Part shown: piece after piece, positions 1 to 12,150 of the stretch
Layout of the letters: each line of letters begins with the position of its first letter
Numbering within the stretch: the stretch's first letter is position 1
From: Fomes fomentarius
Taxonomy: Eukaryota; Basidiomycota; Agaricomycetes; Polyporales; Polyporaceae
Direction of reading: 5' to 3'
DNA length: 64,000 nucleotides
NCBI GenBank assembly: GCA_022606135.1
Contig: JABYQN010000016.1
Coordinates: 558,001 to 622,000, forward strand
Made by a program: the position numbers and the translations under genes
Notes under the pieces: generated by a model
Database searches by the model: none
What the model was told of the DNA's origin: nothing
Seen by the model: only the letters and a program-made list of their open reading frames with translations

Positions 1-34
1 TTGTCGGAGATCGTAACCCACCTCCCGCTAACGA

Positions 35-40
35 TATATA
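35..40 (+). promoter_or_regulatory. TATA-like box upstream of the F-box gene
   Basis: A TATATA hexamer lies about 200 bases before the F-box start codon. The position fits a core promoter with a leader, but nothing else supports it. Confidence 0.3.
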
Positions 41-242
41 CGACTCACGAGAGCTCACCTCACCTTGCCTAGATCTCACAATTCAGATCACATTCCGTCA
101 TCTCCGTTCTACCCTCGGTGCGTCGTTCGGTTCGGGAAACCGTTGTTATGGACGCTGGCTGACGAGCTTCTTCTTTGCTTTGTCACGCAAAATTGTCGAC
201 TCCACTACTATGATCAGATAATTGCAAACCCAAGCTAAGTCG

Positions 243-1947
243 ATGCTGCCACCCAATACCACGCAGGACAACTCGAAACCCCGCAAACCTCCACAACTGC
301 CCTTTGAGATACACGACCTCACTCTCTCACATCTACAGGACAACAAGGCCGCCCTCGACAGATGCTCGTTGGTCAGCCGCTCGTGGCTCCAACTGAGCCG
401 ACACTATCTCTTCCGGACTCTGGCAGTCACCTCCTCAAGAGGGTCCTTCTCGAACTTCATATTGCTACTACGCACTGCACAATACGTGGGGGAGTCTATC
501 GAGACGCTCACATTGCGTGGGCCCCCTCCTTCTGCCGCTGAGGCTATGGGCCCGTCTGCCAGTCACTCCCCTGTGGTCTCCCCGGATCTGTTGTACCGCC
601 TTGCAGAGCGGACGCCCAAGCTGAAGACGCTGGTTCTTGCGCGGGTGCGGTTCCTGCCGAACTCGGACTCGAACTCTACCTCAAACTTGGACCCTGCCTC
701 GGAATCAAATTCAAACTCGAGCTCGACTGTGCCCGAACCCCTCGATGGCGGGTCGGATGTGGTGTCCCGCAAGCTGAGGAAACTGATTCTCGCGAGCACC
801 ACCCACCGTCCGGTCGCCTTAGGCGTCCCGACCCCGCCTCCTCGGCATCCGGACCACACACTGACGGGCACAACAGTTGACGGGGCGTACTCTCAGGGAA
901 GAGATGTGTCGGCGTCGGTACCACCGCGTTTGAGCCTGGGCTTGGAGCGGCTGCATTTGACTGACATGGCATCTATCCCTGAGAAGGATGTCCCAAACAT
1001 ACTCGCTGCCATCGCCGTGTTTTCCGAGATCGATGAGCTGGGCCTGTACCACCTCACTGCCCCAAGCAGGCTTGTTCGGTTCAGGGGATCACCAGCACCG
1101 CAGCTGCGGTCACAACAACGCGGTCCGATTCGGTCGCTGGTTGTGTCAGCCGGGCATGCGACGTTCAGCAGCGCCGTGTACTGCATGCTAGAGCATCTAG
1201 TCACGACGGGGATGACTGCACTGTCGTGGGCGTCGAACAATATGCTCCTACTGGAGGCGTTTGGTCGCTTTCTGCGCCCGAATGCGCCTCATTTGCGGAC
1301 GCTGAAGCTGAGCATGGGTACATGGGTGTTCGACTCGGTGACCCACCTCCCTAACAGCGTATTTTGTATGTCTTGCTCTTCATCGTACGTGAGATAGCCG
1401 TTACTCACAGGCAATGTCGTCTATCCACAGTCAAACGCTGGGATAGTATCATCCAATTCTCGCAATTCCCCGTCCTCGACACCCTCACACTGGTCTACGA
1501 CGCCCGGCCATTCCGGAGCGACGAAGACGGCGTACATCCGGCGTTCTCCACATACACCTACCTCCTCACGCATCCTCCGCCGTCCCTCCGGCACCTCACC
1601 CTGCTCTTTCCTCTCCCAGGCGACCACGAGGCGCGACCGCAGGGTCTGTCTATCGAGGAGCGCATCGCGTATGTGAACGAGCTGCGGGAGATGCAGTCAC
1701 TGTGGGACAAGCTGGACGCCGTGCTCGCCCGGATCGCGTCCTTGGAAGGGGTCGATGTGGTGTTTTGCGGTCGGGGCGCGAGGATGTCGGATAAGATGCT
1801 GCTTAGTGTGCTGGTCACAGAGCGTATGCCGACGATGCAGGACAGGGAGATTGTGAAGGTTACTTGGCAGGTGAGCAGGCTCGTTTTTTTTTTCGTTATG
1901 GGTGTTCGTATTAACATGAGATGCTCTCTCTTCAGGACTGTTGTTAG
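243..1947 (+). CDS. F-box domain protein, Agaricomycete type
   Basis: Probable substrate adaptor of an SCF ubiquitin ligase (inferred from the F-box). Exons 243-1365, 1431-1870 and 1936-1947 join in frame to 524 aa. The introns are 65 nt each, with donors GTATGT and GTGAGC; the last exon holds only three codons and TAG. Near the N-terminus, LPFEIHDLTLSHLQDNKAAL followed by CSLVSRSW and a run ending in HYLF is the usual basidiomycete F-box pattern. The remainder is leucine-rich with no sharp repeat, plus a low-complexity Ser/Asn/Glu stretch around residues 145-170. I chose the ATG at 243 because the in-frame reading begins with a non-ATG codon at 222. Substrate unknown. It converges with the DUF6533 gene downstream. 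Confidence 0.8.
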
Positions 1948-2054
1948 TATTTTGACGAGCGATGCGCTTGGAATCTCATCGGATCAGAAATCATTGTTTG
2001 TAATAGTCGTACATGGGACGGTACTCGAGGAGCATATACTCTGTGGTACCACAC

Positions 2055-3686
2055 CTAGACTTCATGGTCGCTAGATAGCCAGTAGAATGACCTCGTGCGC
2101 CGATCTGGGTTGCGGATGTTGAGCATGACACGAGAGATCAAAGTCGTTGCGATCCTGGTCAGTATAATGCTCTCTATCAGTGACGGTGGGTCATCCAAAT
2201 AACGACGAGGAGGGTACGTACGCGTTTGCGATCGTGACGCAGGCGTCCCTATAGGCCGGCTGTTGGAGTGGTCAGATTGATAGACCTCCTTCAGCAGCTA
2301 GATAAGAGGGAGGCCGACCTGTGCGAACTGATTGCAATTGTCAGCAACGCGATGCAAGTTAGCGGAGATGTCACCGTACTATACAGGCGAAGATGTTTGC
2401 TACGTGACATGCCAGAAGAACGCTGTGGTGCATGTTGAACTTCGTGATCGAGCTGGAGCCCAGAGATAGAGATAGGCTTCAGGAGACGGGCCATACCCAA
2501 AGTACAATGCTCCTGCGCATTGACATCGAGTCAGTCCAATCTTGTTCTTTGTTAAACACGGCGACGCTTACCATCCCGTAACAGAAGACTGAAGAGGCTC
2601 CCTTTGCACTTCTCTCCCACCCTCAGCACGCGGTAGACTGTTAGACTGAAGACAGTTGCATCGAAGAGTAATGCAGCTGCCCATGCCGCTGCGAGGTCTA
2701 CAATCCCAAGCTTAGACCTCCCGTAGTAGTACATGCAAAAAAACACAACTTACAATATCCCCTGTTCAATCAGTTGGAATATGTTACGACTTAGAGGAGA
2801 TGCAGGGAGTACTCACTGGGCTCGCCACTTCGAGGGGTCACATTGCGTCTGTTGCACGAGCCTGTCATCATCAACTGAGACACAATGTGTTTGCCATGTG
2901 TGGCTCATTGCCCACTACAGACTCTAGTATTCAGAACGTAACAAATCTCCCACTCGCAGGTAGATACTCACTCCGCTGATGATGCAAACAATCACTGAGA
3001 TAGCACCCAACAGGCCCAGAACCGCTCGTCTGCAATTCCACAGAGCATAGACCCGAGCTATCTGTAGTCCTGTCGAGTACGGCCATGGGAATCAGATTTT
3101 GACCAGACACGCGATGAATGGCTGAGTGTACCTCCGATCACCAGCTGGGATACTCCGGCAAACATTTGGTGAAACCCTTGCAGCGCCAGCGACCTGTGAA
3201 GCGATGTACATCACAACTTTACGGCCGAAGATGGCTTTCTGCCACTCACATCTGTCAGAATCGGACATGTGAGTTGGCACGAAGAGTGATACAGGATCAG
3301 ATCAAACTCACGGAGATTGAGTTCAAACCGTACAGCTCCAGTATCACAAGAACGTGCCCCAACAATCCAAGATATCTGTTGAGAAAGAACCCGATGGCGC
3401 CAGTCGATGGGCGTTGCAATACCCAAAATAGCTCCACCTCCGCGATGAAGGTGAGCGCGAAATCATAGTAGAGCAACGCTGTACCATCCGGGTGATATGA
3501 GCATTCCTTCATGAAGGAGAGGAACGTGTCATTTGACTCACCAAAGGCAAGTGCAGATATTGCACGGACGTTGAGATTAGACTGTTCGGGACTGCGCGCA
3601 CGTTCAGCACGACTTGAAGGACACCCGGCCGGATCATGGATGCCTGCAGAGACATACCTTTGGACGATGCCTGCATATGAATCCAT
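2055..3686 (-). CDS. DUF6533-type multi-pass membrane protein 1
   Basis: Family of unknown function, expanded in Agaricomycetes. Exons read right to left: 3686-3658 (starts MDSYAGIVQ), 3591-3542 and 3478-3312, which join in frame with phases 2, 1 and 0. The third exon holds the diagnostic core: LLYYDFALTF, AEVELFW, then FFLNRYLGLLGHVLVILE. The last exon ends with RIATTLISRVMLNIRNPD, the typical C-terminal signature, and stops at 2055. Middle exons (about 2200-3300) contain hydrophobic segments and plausible splice sites, but I could not join them without doubt, so the gene may be intact or slightly damaged. Exons 1-3 match the other two copies nearly exactly in size and phase. Confidence 0.6.
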
Positions 3687-5201
3687 CTGAAGGACAGCCG
3701 CGACCTGCACGTCCGAGCCAGAATCAAAGGCGAAGTCGACAACAAGACGAAGCACAAGCCTGAGACGGAGCGGCTCGCATTCAGGCGAGTGCTGGCGCCC
3801 CTTATTATACGCAGCCTATCTTTGAGTTCCGAACTATACATTGTCGCCATTCTTGTCCAGGCACTGTTCATCAGGATGCATGTTTTCGTACCACAACGAC
3901 GAGTGACTACTAGGGTTACCGCCCGGGTGATCAGGAATGCGAGGGTGTCGGTGACATGACATATCAGGAGGATCCTGAGCATTTGTCGTGAATGAGCATA
4001 CCCGCGTACACAGGGGTTGACAAGAACGCACTCGAAGTGCATGATGCCTCGAGATCTCCCGGCATACTGACTCAGTAGCGCTTAAAATCAGTAGCTAAAG
4101 CCGCTCACCCTCTCATGGCATGAGCATGAAGAGACCACCGTGCCACGTGGGGCCAGTTTGAAGGACTCAATTACTGCTACTAGTACTCGGAGGTACAAAG
4201 TCAGCAGGAAGACTATAATATCGCATAACAGCACATTGAGTCACAAAATGAGAGCTAAGTCTGTCCGCGATGATCAGCAAAACTGGAGCTTGTAGTGGGA
4301 GCATTCTCAATCCAGTCCAAGAAAGTGCTAATCACATTTTCCTCTGAAGAGGTGGAGTGCGCGTACGCGGCGGGTTGAATTCACGGTAGAGCTCTTTTCT
4401 ACTTAAAATGATTGAGTAAGGAACTATGTATTTCTGAAGCGCCTGGCACTGCGTGTCTGTTATGGTTACGTAATCCCGGTGCGTCCGAAACCTATCGGAG
4501 GAATCTTCATACTGCCAGCAGTGGCAAGTGTCACTCTCAATCAAATGTTACCAGCGAAGACTTTGGCACCATGTTTTGGTCTCTCTCGCTGCGTGAGTGA
4601 CTCCACAGTCTCCTTGCGTTCCTTTTTCTTACCAGGACTTAACAATCTGCGCAGGATGTCGTATGAGCTCTGCATAGCACGGAGATCACCCAGTGTTCTA
4701 TTCAGCATGACATCGCGTACAAGGGATAGCTTCATATATCACCACGCTGCTATTTGCAATCACGCAGTAGGTGTCAAGTGCACAGTAACCCTTGAACGCC
4801 TGCATCATCCCAATTCAATAGAGGCTTTTCTGGCGTATGAAGTAGCTTCGGCGACTAAGTATATTTCCTTCCGCACTCACCGGAGCCTGGAATCTGAACA
4901 TCGTGATTGACCATGCCTTTACTCCGTTCAAACTCCTGTTTGCCTCGATGATGTTCCCCCGATCTTGATAGGAGTCAAATTACCGGGCTGCCCATGGGAC
5001 ACACAGGCGGACTCTCGCCCACGGGCCCAGAGGTCTAGAGTCTGGCTGCGCTAGAGGAGGATAGATCATTGGTTGGCACAGTTGCGCCCCCAGTAAATAC
5101 AGAGCTAAATAGAAGATGGAGACTTTGATATATAGGACACGATCGTTTTATATGCCCCGTTCTTGTATCCCCTCATGCCGCTATTTTCCAGATCACCAAC
5201 C
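3687..5201. other. Intergenic, no recognised gene
   Basis: Only short open frames with no family resemblance. A hydrophobic minus-strand frame at about 3760-4040 could be upstream sequence or relic of a DUF6533 gene, but has no diagnostic motif. Confidence 0.4.
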
Positions 5202-6951
5202 ATGGCTGCAGCTACTATGAATGCGGCCTCTAGGTGCGTCTCCACTCTTTCTTTACTTCAGGTGCTTTCTGCATACCTGAATCCTTCTACAACATATATT
5301 CTACACAGTGCACTTTCCATCACTGGCAGTGAGGTCATCGACTTGGCCGCATTCAGTACGTCGCTCCACGTCTCAATAATTTTTTTTGAATTGAGCTTAT
5401 AATCCAGCCAGCTATTCTTTGCTACGAATATCTCCTCACTCTTCACATGGAGATAGAACAGTTCTGGCAGCGCCAATTCTCATGGGCATCAGTGCTCTTC
5501 TTTCTGAATCGGTACAGCTCGATCTTCTTCCACCTACCACTCCTCTGTGAATATATCCTGGGTCCGTCTATGAGATCAGTACGTCCACTTGCTCAGTAGA
5601 ATGTGTGCATAACATGTGAATGTACCATCAGCAGGAGTACGCCATCCGCCGCCTCTATCACCTGGCCGGTGTATAGTCTCAGAGATCACCATTCCTTTTC
5701 CAGTTGTCACCAAATACAGTTCATTCACGGAATCCTTCTAATTGTATCTCAGGGAATGACAATTAGTCTGTTGCTCTTAGTCCTATGATAGTTCGATTTT
5801 CACTGACTCACCTTGCCAGTGCTCCTAATTATGCGCACATATGCTCTCTACAATCGCAATCGCAAAGTAGTGATCTTCCTCTCTGTTGTTGCCGCTACCG
5901 GGGGTATTATCGGAGGTGTGAGTTCTGCCTGACTTTGTCCTCTAGTAGTCTCTCTGAACTGACAGATCTACTCTCATTAGTGGGTAATGTTAAAGACCAT
6001 GCCTGGCATACACCACACTGCCAGCAGCGCTACTCAGGGTGGAGAACAAATCAACTATAACGGGTGCATTACTTTGCTTCTAACGTCTGAGTGAGTAATT
6101 CATAGTAATTCTGGACTATGTCATATCAACATCGCACAACCATAACCATTGTCAGAATCAAATGTCAGTCGCTCTGGTCATCCTTTCTTCAACGTCCTCA
6201 GCAGTGCCATTTCTGAAAATCTGTCCTAGATCACGCAATTGCTTGGAGTACAGTTTTGGCATTTGACACCATCGTCTTCCTTTTGACACTGCTTCGAGCT
6301 CTGAATCCAGGCCTTGCCTCCCCGGATGGGCTATTCTACATCATGCTGCAGGACGGTAAGCTGCTTCACCATCTGTGTACGATGCCACAGAAATACTGAC
6401 CATACCAATCGGCTTGATTGATCTACGCTTTTGGTAGGGACAGCATATTTCAGGTGAGTCTGAACAGGCCACTGATGTATGTTATGCTGATAGCTGCATG
6501 ATCTGTAACAAGCATCATTGCCATCTTCCACGTCGCAAACGTCCTGACCTTAGTGGTGAACCTTGGTCCATGTCTTACTATCATCTCATCCAATTTGTCT
6601 GACTCTACGTTGATATGCCGAAGCTGCCCCAGGTAGTTATCTGGCGATTCCCACAACCTTGCTAGATGCTGACCTCAGATTCCGAGTTTAGCCCGGATAC
6701 CAAGGCTGGCTATCAACTTTCACCAATGGGTAAGTACCACTCCGTGAATACTAACAAAATACTTGTGTCTAATCGGTGAAATCGTCAGTCTCTCCTCGAT
6801 AGTCGTCACCCGGATGATGTTCAATATACGCAAGTGGCACGAACGCTGGGACATTCCTTCAAATCAGCATTCTATAGACCGTTGTGTTCAGATCCAGGCC
6901 TTGTATGTTCCGACCAGTTTCCCTGCAGATACGGAGAATGCGATGTTATAG
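5202..6951 (+). CDS. DUF6533-type multi-pass membrane protein 2
   Basis: Unknown function. Exons 5202-5233 (MAAATMNAAS), 5309-5355 and 5412-5578 join in frame with the same phases (2, 1, 0) as the flanking copies. Exon 3 reads ILCYEYLLTLHMEIEQFW, then VLFFLNRYSSIFFHLPLL, the DUF6533 core. The C-terminal signature appears as SIVVTRMMFNIRKWHERW at about 6800-6850, with a stop at 6951. Exons between 5600 and 6760 are hydrophobic and interrupted by GTRNGT sites; I could not resolve all of them. It is more diverged at its C-terminus than the two minus-strand copies, so functional status is open. Confidence 0.55.
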
Positions 6952-7541
6952 CAGGGCTTGGCACTCAGGCTGGCGTCACGGCTGGTTCAATTTTTGCCAG
7001 CTTCTTTATGACAAACAGACGTCCTGAGTCGGACAAAATAGATGATTGTAACAGTAAATAGAAAGTCATTGTTGGGGCAATGATGGAACACTGTGACCGT
7101 ACGTTCTGAATTTGCAAGACTGACGGCAATATGTGGTTGGACCAAGCGACGGCTCGTATAGTGCTCTTCACAGATAATACTACTAGTACAGTGTCATGAC
7201 AGCCACAGTACCGATCGAAGTTAGTTATGACGCTGGCCGACCACTATGTGATTGCGAGCGTGTACCACCGTAAGGGCTCAGAACACTGTTAATGCCAATG
7301 CGCTGAGTGTACATAAAACAATTTTATGTTGTGGCACATTGCACTTGAATCGCCAGCAGTAAGCCACTCGACTTGCAACTGATAGTGGTCAAAGCTGGGT
7401 GTGATGCTAGTCACCTCTTTCTGCCGCTGCCGCTGCGATACATGCACCTCATCTCCAACACCTTTAGTTGCACAGCAATTAAACGATTGAGTTCGAGTCC
7501 TCTGCTCTAGCATAATATCGAGACTGTACACAGACTAAGGT
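6952..7541. other. Intergenic, no recognised gene
   Basis: Separates the tails of two convergent DUF6533 genes. I see no gene, RNA or clear terminator here. Confidence 0.4.
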
Positions 7542-9274
7542 TTAGAAAGTGGTAGAGCCTTGCTCGTACTGGTAGGAGTATGCCACTAGATTGGGCTTGC
7601 GGAGGTTCAACATGAGGCGTGCAATGAGGGTGGTTGCAATCCTGGATTGCACCACACAGAAGAAGGTCAGCGATCTTGCGTTAGAATCCATATCATGTTG
7701 ACTATTGACGTACACATTAGAGATCGTCACACTGATACCACGGTATGCTGGCTGCCAATAGCCAAATCAATCAGTGTGGAACGGAAAGGTAGTGAGCGCA
7801 ACTGGGGGCCGTGACACAACACTTACCGGCGCAAGCTGTGTGAAAAGTCACTAAATACCAAATCACATGCCGAGGGAGTCGAAGCTGAAAATACTCACCA
7901 GACATGTGAATACGTTTGTCGAGTTGCAAAGCAGCAGGACACTACCAAGGCAGAGTGTCAGCCAGGAGGTAAGCTGTTTGATCATGTGACCATGTACCCG
8001 AAGTATATGGACCCTGAGATTTTATGATGAGTCCCCGTCTTTCGCATGAAATATGTTAGATGCACTCACCGTCTCGGAGCAAGATGGCATGCAAGCCGCC
8101 GTCCCATCTTTGTCTGACAAGTAAAAACCGGTACAGTGTCATTAAGAAGAACACGATATCACAAATCAGAATGGTCCCCCAGATGAGAGCGAGGTCTTTG
8201 ATTGAGGACGACATGAGCAGAGCATCTATTCAGTACACTGAGTCTTGTGAAGCAGGCGATAGAAACGTACAGGGTCCTCTGGCATTTTGAGCGCATTACA
8301 GTACCGGTGACAACCGGTGAGTGTGCAACTAAGGATGATAAGACGGTAACTCACTGATTTGCCGACACGCGGAGGTCGCAAATTATTGGGTTCATGTCTA
8401 CGATACCCGCCTTGACAACTTGCGCAGCGTCATGTGTCTTCCAGGCCTGGGTGATCGCCCACTAGTAAAGACGCGCCAGAAACAATATAAGCGAGGAAGC
8501 CATCGCGTACATCCCAAATGGGACTGACTCCGCAGAATGCGCAACACACCACAGCCATGCCGACGAGCCCGATTAGAACTCGTTGGCTAGACTCGTACAA
8601 TGCGTACACTCGGGCTATCTGGAGCGCTGGTTCCGCGAAGAAGAGGGATTAGGATTATGAATACTGCTTTCGTCAATAATTTGCACCCATGGACGAACAA
8701 CATACCTCCTACAACGACCGGCATCACCCCAGAAAGAATCTGGTGGTACATCTGCAGCTTCGAACAACTTGCACGCCGACGACAGTGAGAGGCAAGAATG
8801 AGAACTTGGAGGGCATGCATCAAGACCTACGTCTGCGACCGGTGCTGCGTCAGCTGGATAGCACTCGAAGCCCATCAGAAAAGACTCACAGAGCGGATGT
8901 GCCAGAAGTAGAACTCGTATATGACGGGTATATGTCCCAATAGCGCTAGACCGCGATTGAGATAATATCCGAAAGAAACCCACGAGAGCCGCCGTTTCCA
9001 GAATCTGTCGACTTCGGCGCTCAAGGTAAGCACCCAGTCGTAGTATAGTATACCTGGTCCCCGAGATAGAGATCAATGATAGAGGACAACGTCTGTATAA
9101 GCGTCCTGGCATGCACAAGAGACTCGGCCTCAAATGCTTACAGAATGCAACGGCCGAGGCTACTCGTATGATGAAAGTGGATTGTGCGCTAGAATAATTC
9201 GCGGGTGGCTAGGAGTTCTCAGCAATGAGAAGGATGATCACTTACATTTCGAGTTCATATTGAGTGGGATCCAT
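7542..9274 (-). CDS. DUF6533-type multi-pass membrane protein 3
   Basis: Unknown function. Exons 9274-9246 (MDPTQYELE), 9188-9142 and 9053-8890 join in frame, again with phases 2, 1 and 0. The third exon encodes CILYYDWVLTLSAEVDRFW, then YYLNRGLALLGHIPVIYEF, the DUF6533 core. The last exon reads SRIATTLIARLMLNLRKPN and stops at 7542. That tail is clearly the closest match to copy 1 at 2055-3686, suggesting that these two minus-strand genes are the more recent duplicates. Middle exons at 7750-8880 are plausible but unresolved. Confidence 0.6.
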
Positions 9275-9379
9275 TGTCACTTATTTCCAGAGAGCAGCCT
9301 CAGGATGGGGGTTTGATGAGGGATCGCGAGGCTGAACAGCGAGTCTGAATCTTGATATACGTACTCCGCTCGGTCAAAG

Positions 9380-10340
9380 TTACAGTTGTGTCAATTGACG
9401 TGCCTTGCTTCGCGACAAGATTGGGCAGCGCCTTCTAAACTCGACCAATGAGGCCTCGAGGTTCGAGCTGATATACGTGCGCAGATCGAGTAGAAGAGCT
9501 GTGAGCTGTTCGACGTACCCCATCATATGGAAGGAGAAGACCAAATGTGCAAAGTTGTTAAGGCACTGAAGTTGGATGCAGAGAACTGGAGGCAGCGCAA
9601 GTGACGATAGCTCCGAATGTTGAGAACTGCGGCTTAAACTTGTGCCGAGGCATGACAGTATGGCAACTAGAAGTAGATAGGAGCTTCTGGTGCCCTTGAA
9701 TGGCACCGAGCTAGCTGCGAGTCTCGACGATACAGCCGTGCGGTGTCATACTGTCGATATGAAACTTACATTGAACATCATGTCAGTCTGTATACTCTGT
9801 CTGATTGGATTTCTCGATAAACGGACAGGGCATGGGCTGGGAATTCGACCGCAGATCAACGGGAGGAACGGAGAAGAAGTAGATAGCGTTATTCTCACTC
9901 TTCCAAGCCGTCCTGGCCGCGCTGCGACCAAAATTTGTTCCCATCGCCCCGGGAGCGGAAAGCAACGAAGAGAGTTACGTCTAACTTCGTATCGGGGCCT
10001 TCAAGTCCCGCTTGCAACCATCGGGTTTCCCGGAGAGATAAATGGCAATCAGCCACATGAGTATCTGCTTGTGAGCGAACGAGGATCAATTCAAGTAACC
10101 ATGTCGTGTCACTGCCGTGCCAGGCAGCAGTTTCACCGGAAGAAGATCATGATGATGTTGAGTCCCCAGACCGACTGTGTCGCCGTAGTTGCACAAAAAG
10201 CGAGTGCGGAAAGTTCATCCGGAGATCCCGGCAGCAGAAATGGTCCATGATATATGAAGTCCAACGGCCGTTGAAGGCTCCTAACAAACTCCGCGCAAGC
10301 AAACGATCTAGTTCAAATCTAGTTCGATTCTCTACGGGCG
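9380..10340 (-). pseudogene. Possible relic of a fourth DUF6533-like gene
   Basis: On the minus strand, 9380-9706 has a hydrophobic open frame that includes LNNFAHLVFSFHMMG followed by a GTACGT donor. The stretch 9750-9970 has a weak KFW...QR pattern. No LNRY core or SRFMLNLR tail is readable. The position, next to three true copies, is the main reason to call it a relic. It may be unrelated sequence. Confidence 0.2.
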
Positions 10341-10535
10341 CCTAATGACTTACCGAACGTTGTCTCTCAATTTGCCAAAAAAAAAAACCAAGCTCACATG
10401 AGGCCTCGCAGAGACGTTGCGCAAGTCAATCCACATTTCAAAGCCCAATTCCTATTATGCTTGACAACTACCGTACAAAACCACTAACGCCACACCAAAA
10501 TCCTCCACTCTGGCAAGAGTAGTAGACGAAGTCGT

Positions 10536-11143
10536 TCACTGGATGGTAATCTTCTTCGGGGCCAGCTCAGGCGTCGTCCGCGGGAATGCAACGGTCAAGA
10601 CACCATCGGACATAGACGCCTTGATCTCCTCGGGCTGCAAAACATGCGCGTCTGAGTCAGCGGCCTGCTCCGCTCTGGCAGCATGATGGACAATGCAGAA
10701 GACATACCTTGACGCCCTGAGGGAGCGGCAGCGACCTCGAGAATTTGCCGAAGCGGCGCTCGCGGACGGAATAGCCCTTCTCGTCGCGCTCGCTCGATAT
10801 GGTGGACTCGCCAGAGACGTTCAGGACGCTGTCCTTGACGTCTACTTGGACGTTCTCCTTCGTCAGCCCCGGCAGCTCAAATGTCGCTGTCACGAGGTTG
10901 TTTTCCTGGTCCTCGTGCAGGTCCATTCTGCATAACAAGACAAATCGTTATTTGATCTCCGTAGTAAGATGGAATGCAAAGGAGAGCATACCTCGGACGC
11001 AAGGGCCGCGCAGCAGTGTTACCATTCTCCCGCTGGGTGAGCGCCGACGACAATCCCGCCCGTGAAGCGAACGCCTCGTCGAAGAGACGGTCAAAGTCGG
11101 CGAGAGAGTAGAACGGCTCATTGAAGAATGTGGTGAGGGACAT
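10536..11143 (-). CDS. Small heat-shock protein, Hsp20 / alpha-crystallin family
   Basis: ATP-independent chaperone that holds unfolded proteins in the cytosol. Exons 11143-10992, 10927-10708 and 10634-10536 join to 156 aa. The N-terminal arm begins MSLTTFFNEPFYSLADFDRL. The alpha-crystallin domain runs from about residue 52 (MDLHEDQENNLVTATFELPG) through VSGES and VRERRFGKFSRSLPLP to SDGVLTVAFPR. The protein ends PKKITIQ, the typical fungal Hsp20 C-terminus with an I-x-I motif (ITI). Length is normal for fungal Hsp20. Two heat-shock elements and a TATA-like box lie upstream. Decayed copies of this gene occur in both arms of the inverted duplication (17.6 and 38.3 kb). Confidence 0.93.
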
Positions 11144-11251
11144 CTCGAGTCGTGAAGGTCGTGTTTTGAGAGTAGAAAAGAGGAGCAGAGGGTGAAAAAG
11201 AGGAAAGCAGTCGATGATCGTGATTCGTGAGACATGCCTCTTGGACCGGTC

Positions 11252-11258
11252 ATATTTA
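11252..11258 (-). promoter_or_regulatory. TATA-like box of the Hsp20 gene
   Basis: ATAAATA on the minus strand, about 110 bases before the Hsp20 start codon, between the start and the heat-shock elements. Confidence 0.5.
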
Positions 11259-11279
11259 TGCTTGCTCAGTGTTGTGTTA

Positions 11280-11287
11280 GAATGTTC
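11280..11287. promoter_or_regulatory. Heat-shock element, two units
   Basis: GAAtgTTC, a perfect inverted pair of HSF-binding units, about 137 bases upstream of the Hsp20 start. Confidence 0.6.
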
Positions 11288-11381
11288 GGGATTGATTCTG
11301 CCTTCGCTCCTTGGATGACCGAGAAGTTACGATGATGTGCAAGATGAAGTCATCGCTAGGTAACATACAATGGGCGCTTGT

Positions 11382-11399
11382 TTCTGGATTTTTCGAGAA
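11382..11399. promoter_or_regulatory. Heat-shock element, four-unit array
   Basis: TTCtgGATttTTCgaGAA: alternating HSF units at a regular 5-base spacing, one of the four imperfect (GAT for GAA). It lies about 240 bases upstream of Hsp20. Confidence 0.6.
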
Positions 11400-11896
11400 A
11401 TCGCGCTCAGTCTGCGTCATCCAGTTCAAGTTCTTCAAGTTCCTCTGTTGCATACATTCATTGAAGCTTCTTGAGACCACGGGACACTTTAGGCACTACC
11501 ATCGACTCCCTGATTGCATTCAGATGGACGACGGTTGACTGTTAGGATGTTGGGATATGTAGTCTGCATCAGAATACAGCACTGGGATTTCGCGTGCAAG
11601 CACTTAACTTGGGGTCTGCCGATGAGGGGGAAGACGTACGAATACATGCCAGCTTGAATCGTGAGAGCACCCACCTACGCGATGATCCCACTCCTGGTCC
11701 GTATGCTGCCAATCATGCGTGACAAGCGTCCATCTTGACCATCATGGACCGGTCCTCGCCGTCAACATTCAGGCATACACTCACTCAAGCTCAACCCATC
11801 TGTAGCAACTTCACCTCCTCGTGTCCACCCTAGGACTATCTTCCGGTCTACAAGGAGGTACCATCGCGCGAGCGCGATTGTAAAGGTGTCCTATTC

Positions 11897-12150
11897 AAAG
11901 TCACGCTCAAGCATGCCCCATGAACCTTGATAAACTATGAACGCCATGCCCTGCTCATGCAAACATAGCTCGTTGCGATTGGGACAATCAACGTGGAACT
12001 GTCGGGGAGATGCTATGTGTCGTGTAGCGATGTGAGAATGAGAGAGGGGAGGTAGGGAGATAGGCGGGAGAGCGTACGAGGTAGAAAACTTTGCCAACCA
12101 TAACAAGGGCCTTGGTGCGTCACTTCTTCAATGCTGGTGTCATAATCCCA
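11897..12150 (-). pseudogene. Aldo-keto reductase relic
   Basis: Remnant of two AKR exons read right to left. The first gives WDYDTSIEEV, then after a deletion LVMVGKVFYL with a GTACGC donor. The second gives MAFIVYQGSWGMLERDFE and an immediate stop. These match the middle of the AKR copies at 12.9 and 41.6 kb (SIEEVMNGLHALVMAGKVLYL and FVIYQGAWSVLQRDFERD). No N- or C-terminal exons remain. The relic sits just upstream of Hsp20 in the same orientation, the same AKR-then-Hsp20 order seen in both duplicated arms. Confidence 0.7.

Noticed and set aside
7460..7510. tRNA T-arm-like GTTCGAGTCC
   Set aside because: No matching acceptor stem, D-arm or anticodon arm at the right distance on either strand; it lies in the DUF6533 gene tail.
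9690..10250. 186-codon plus-strand open frame
   Set aside because: Composition is not protein-like, no splice partners, and no recognisable domain.
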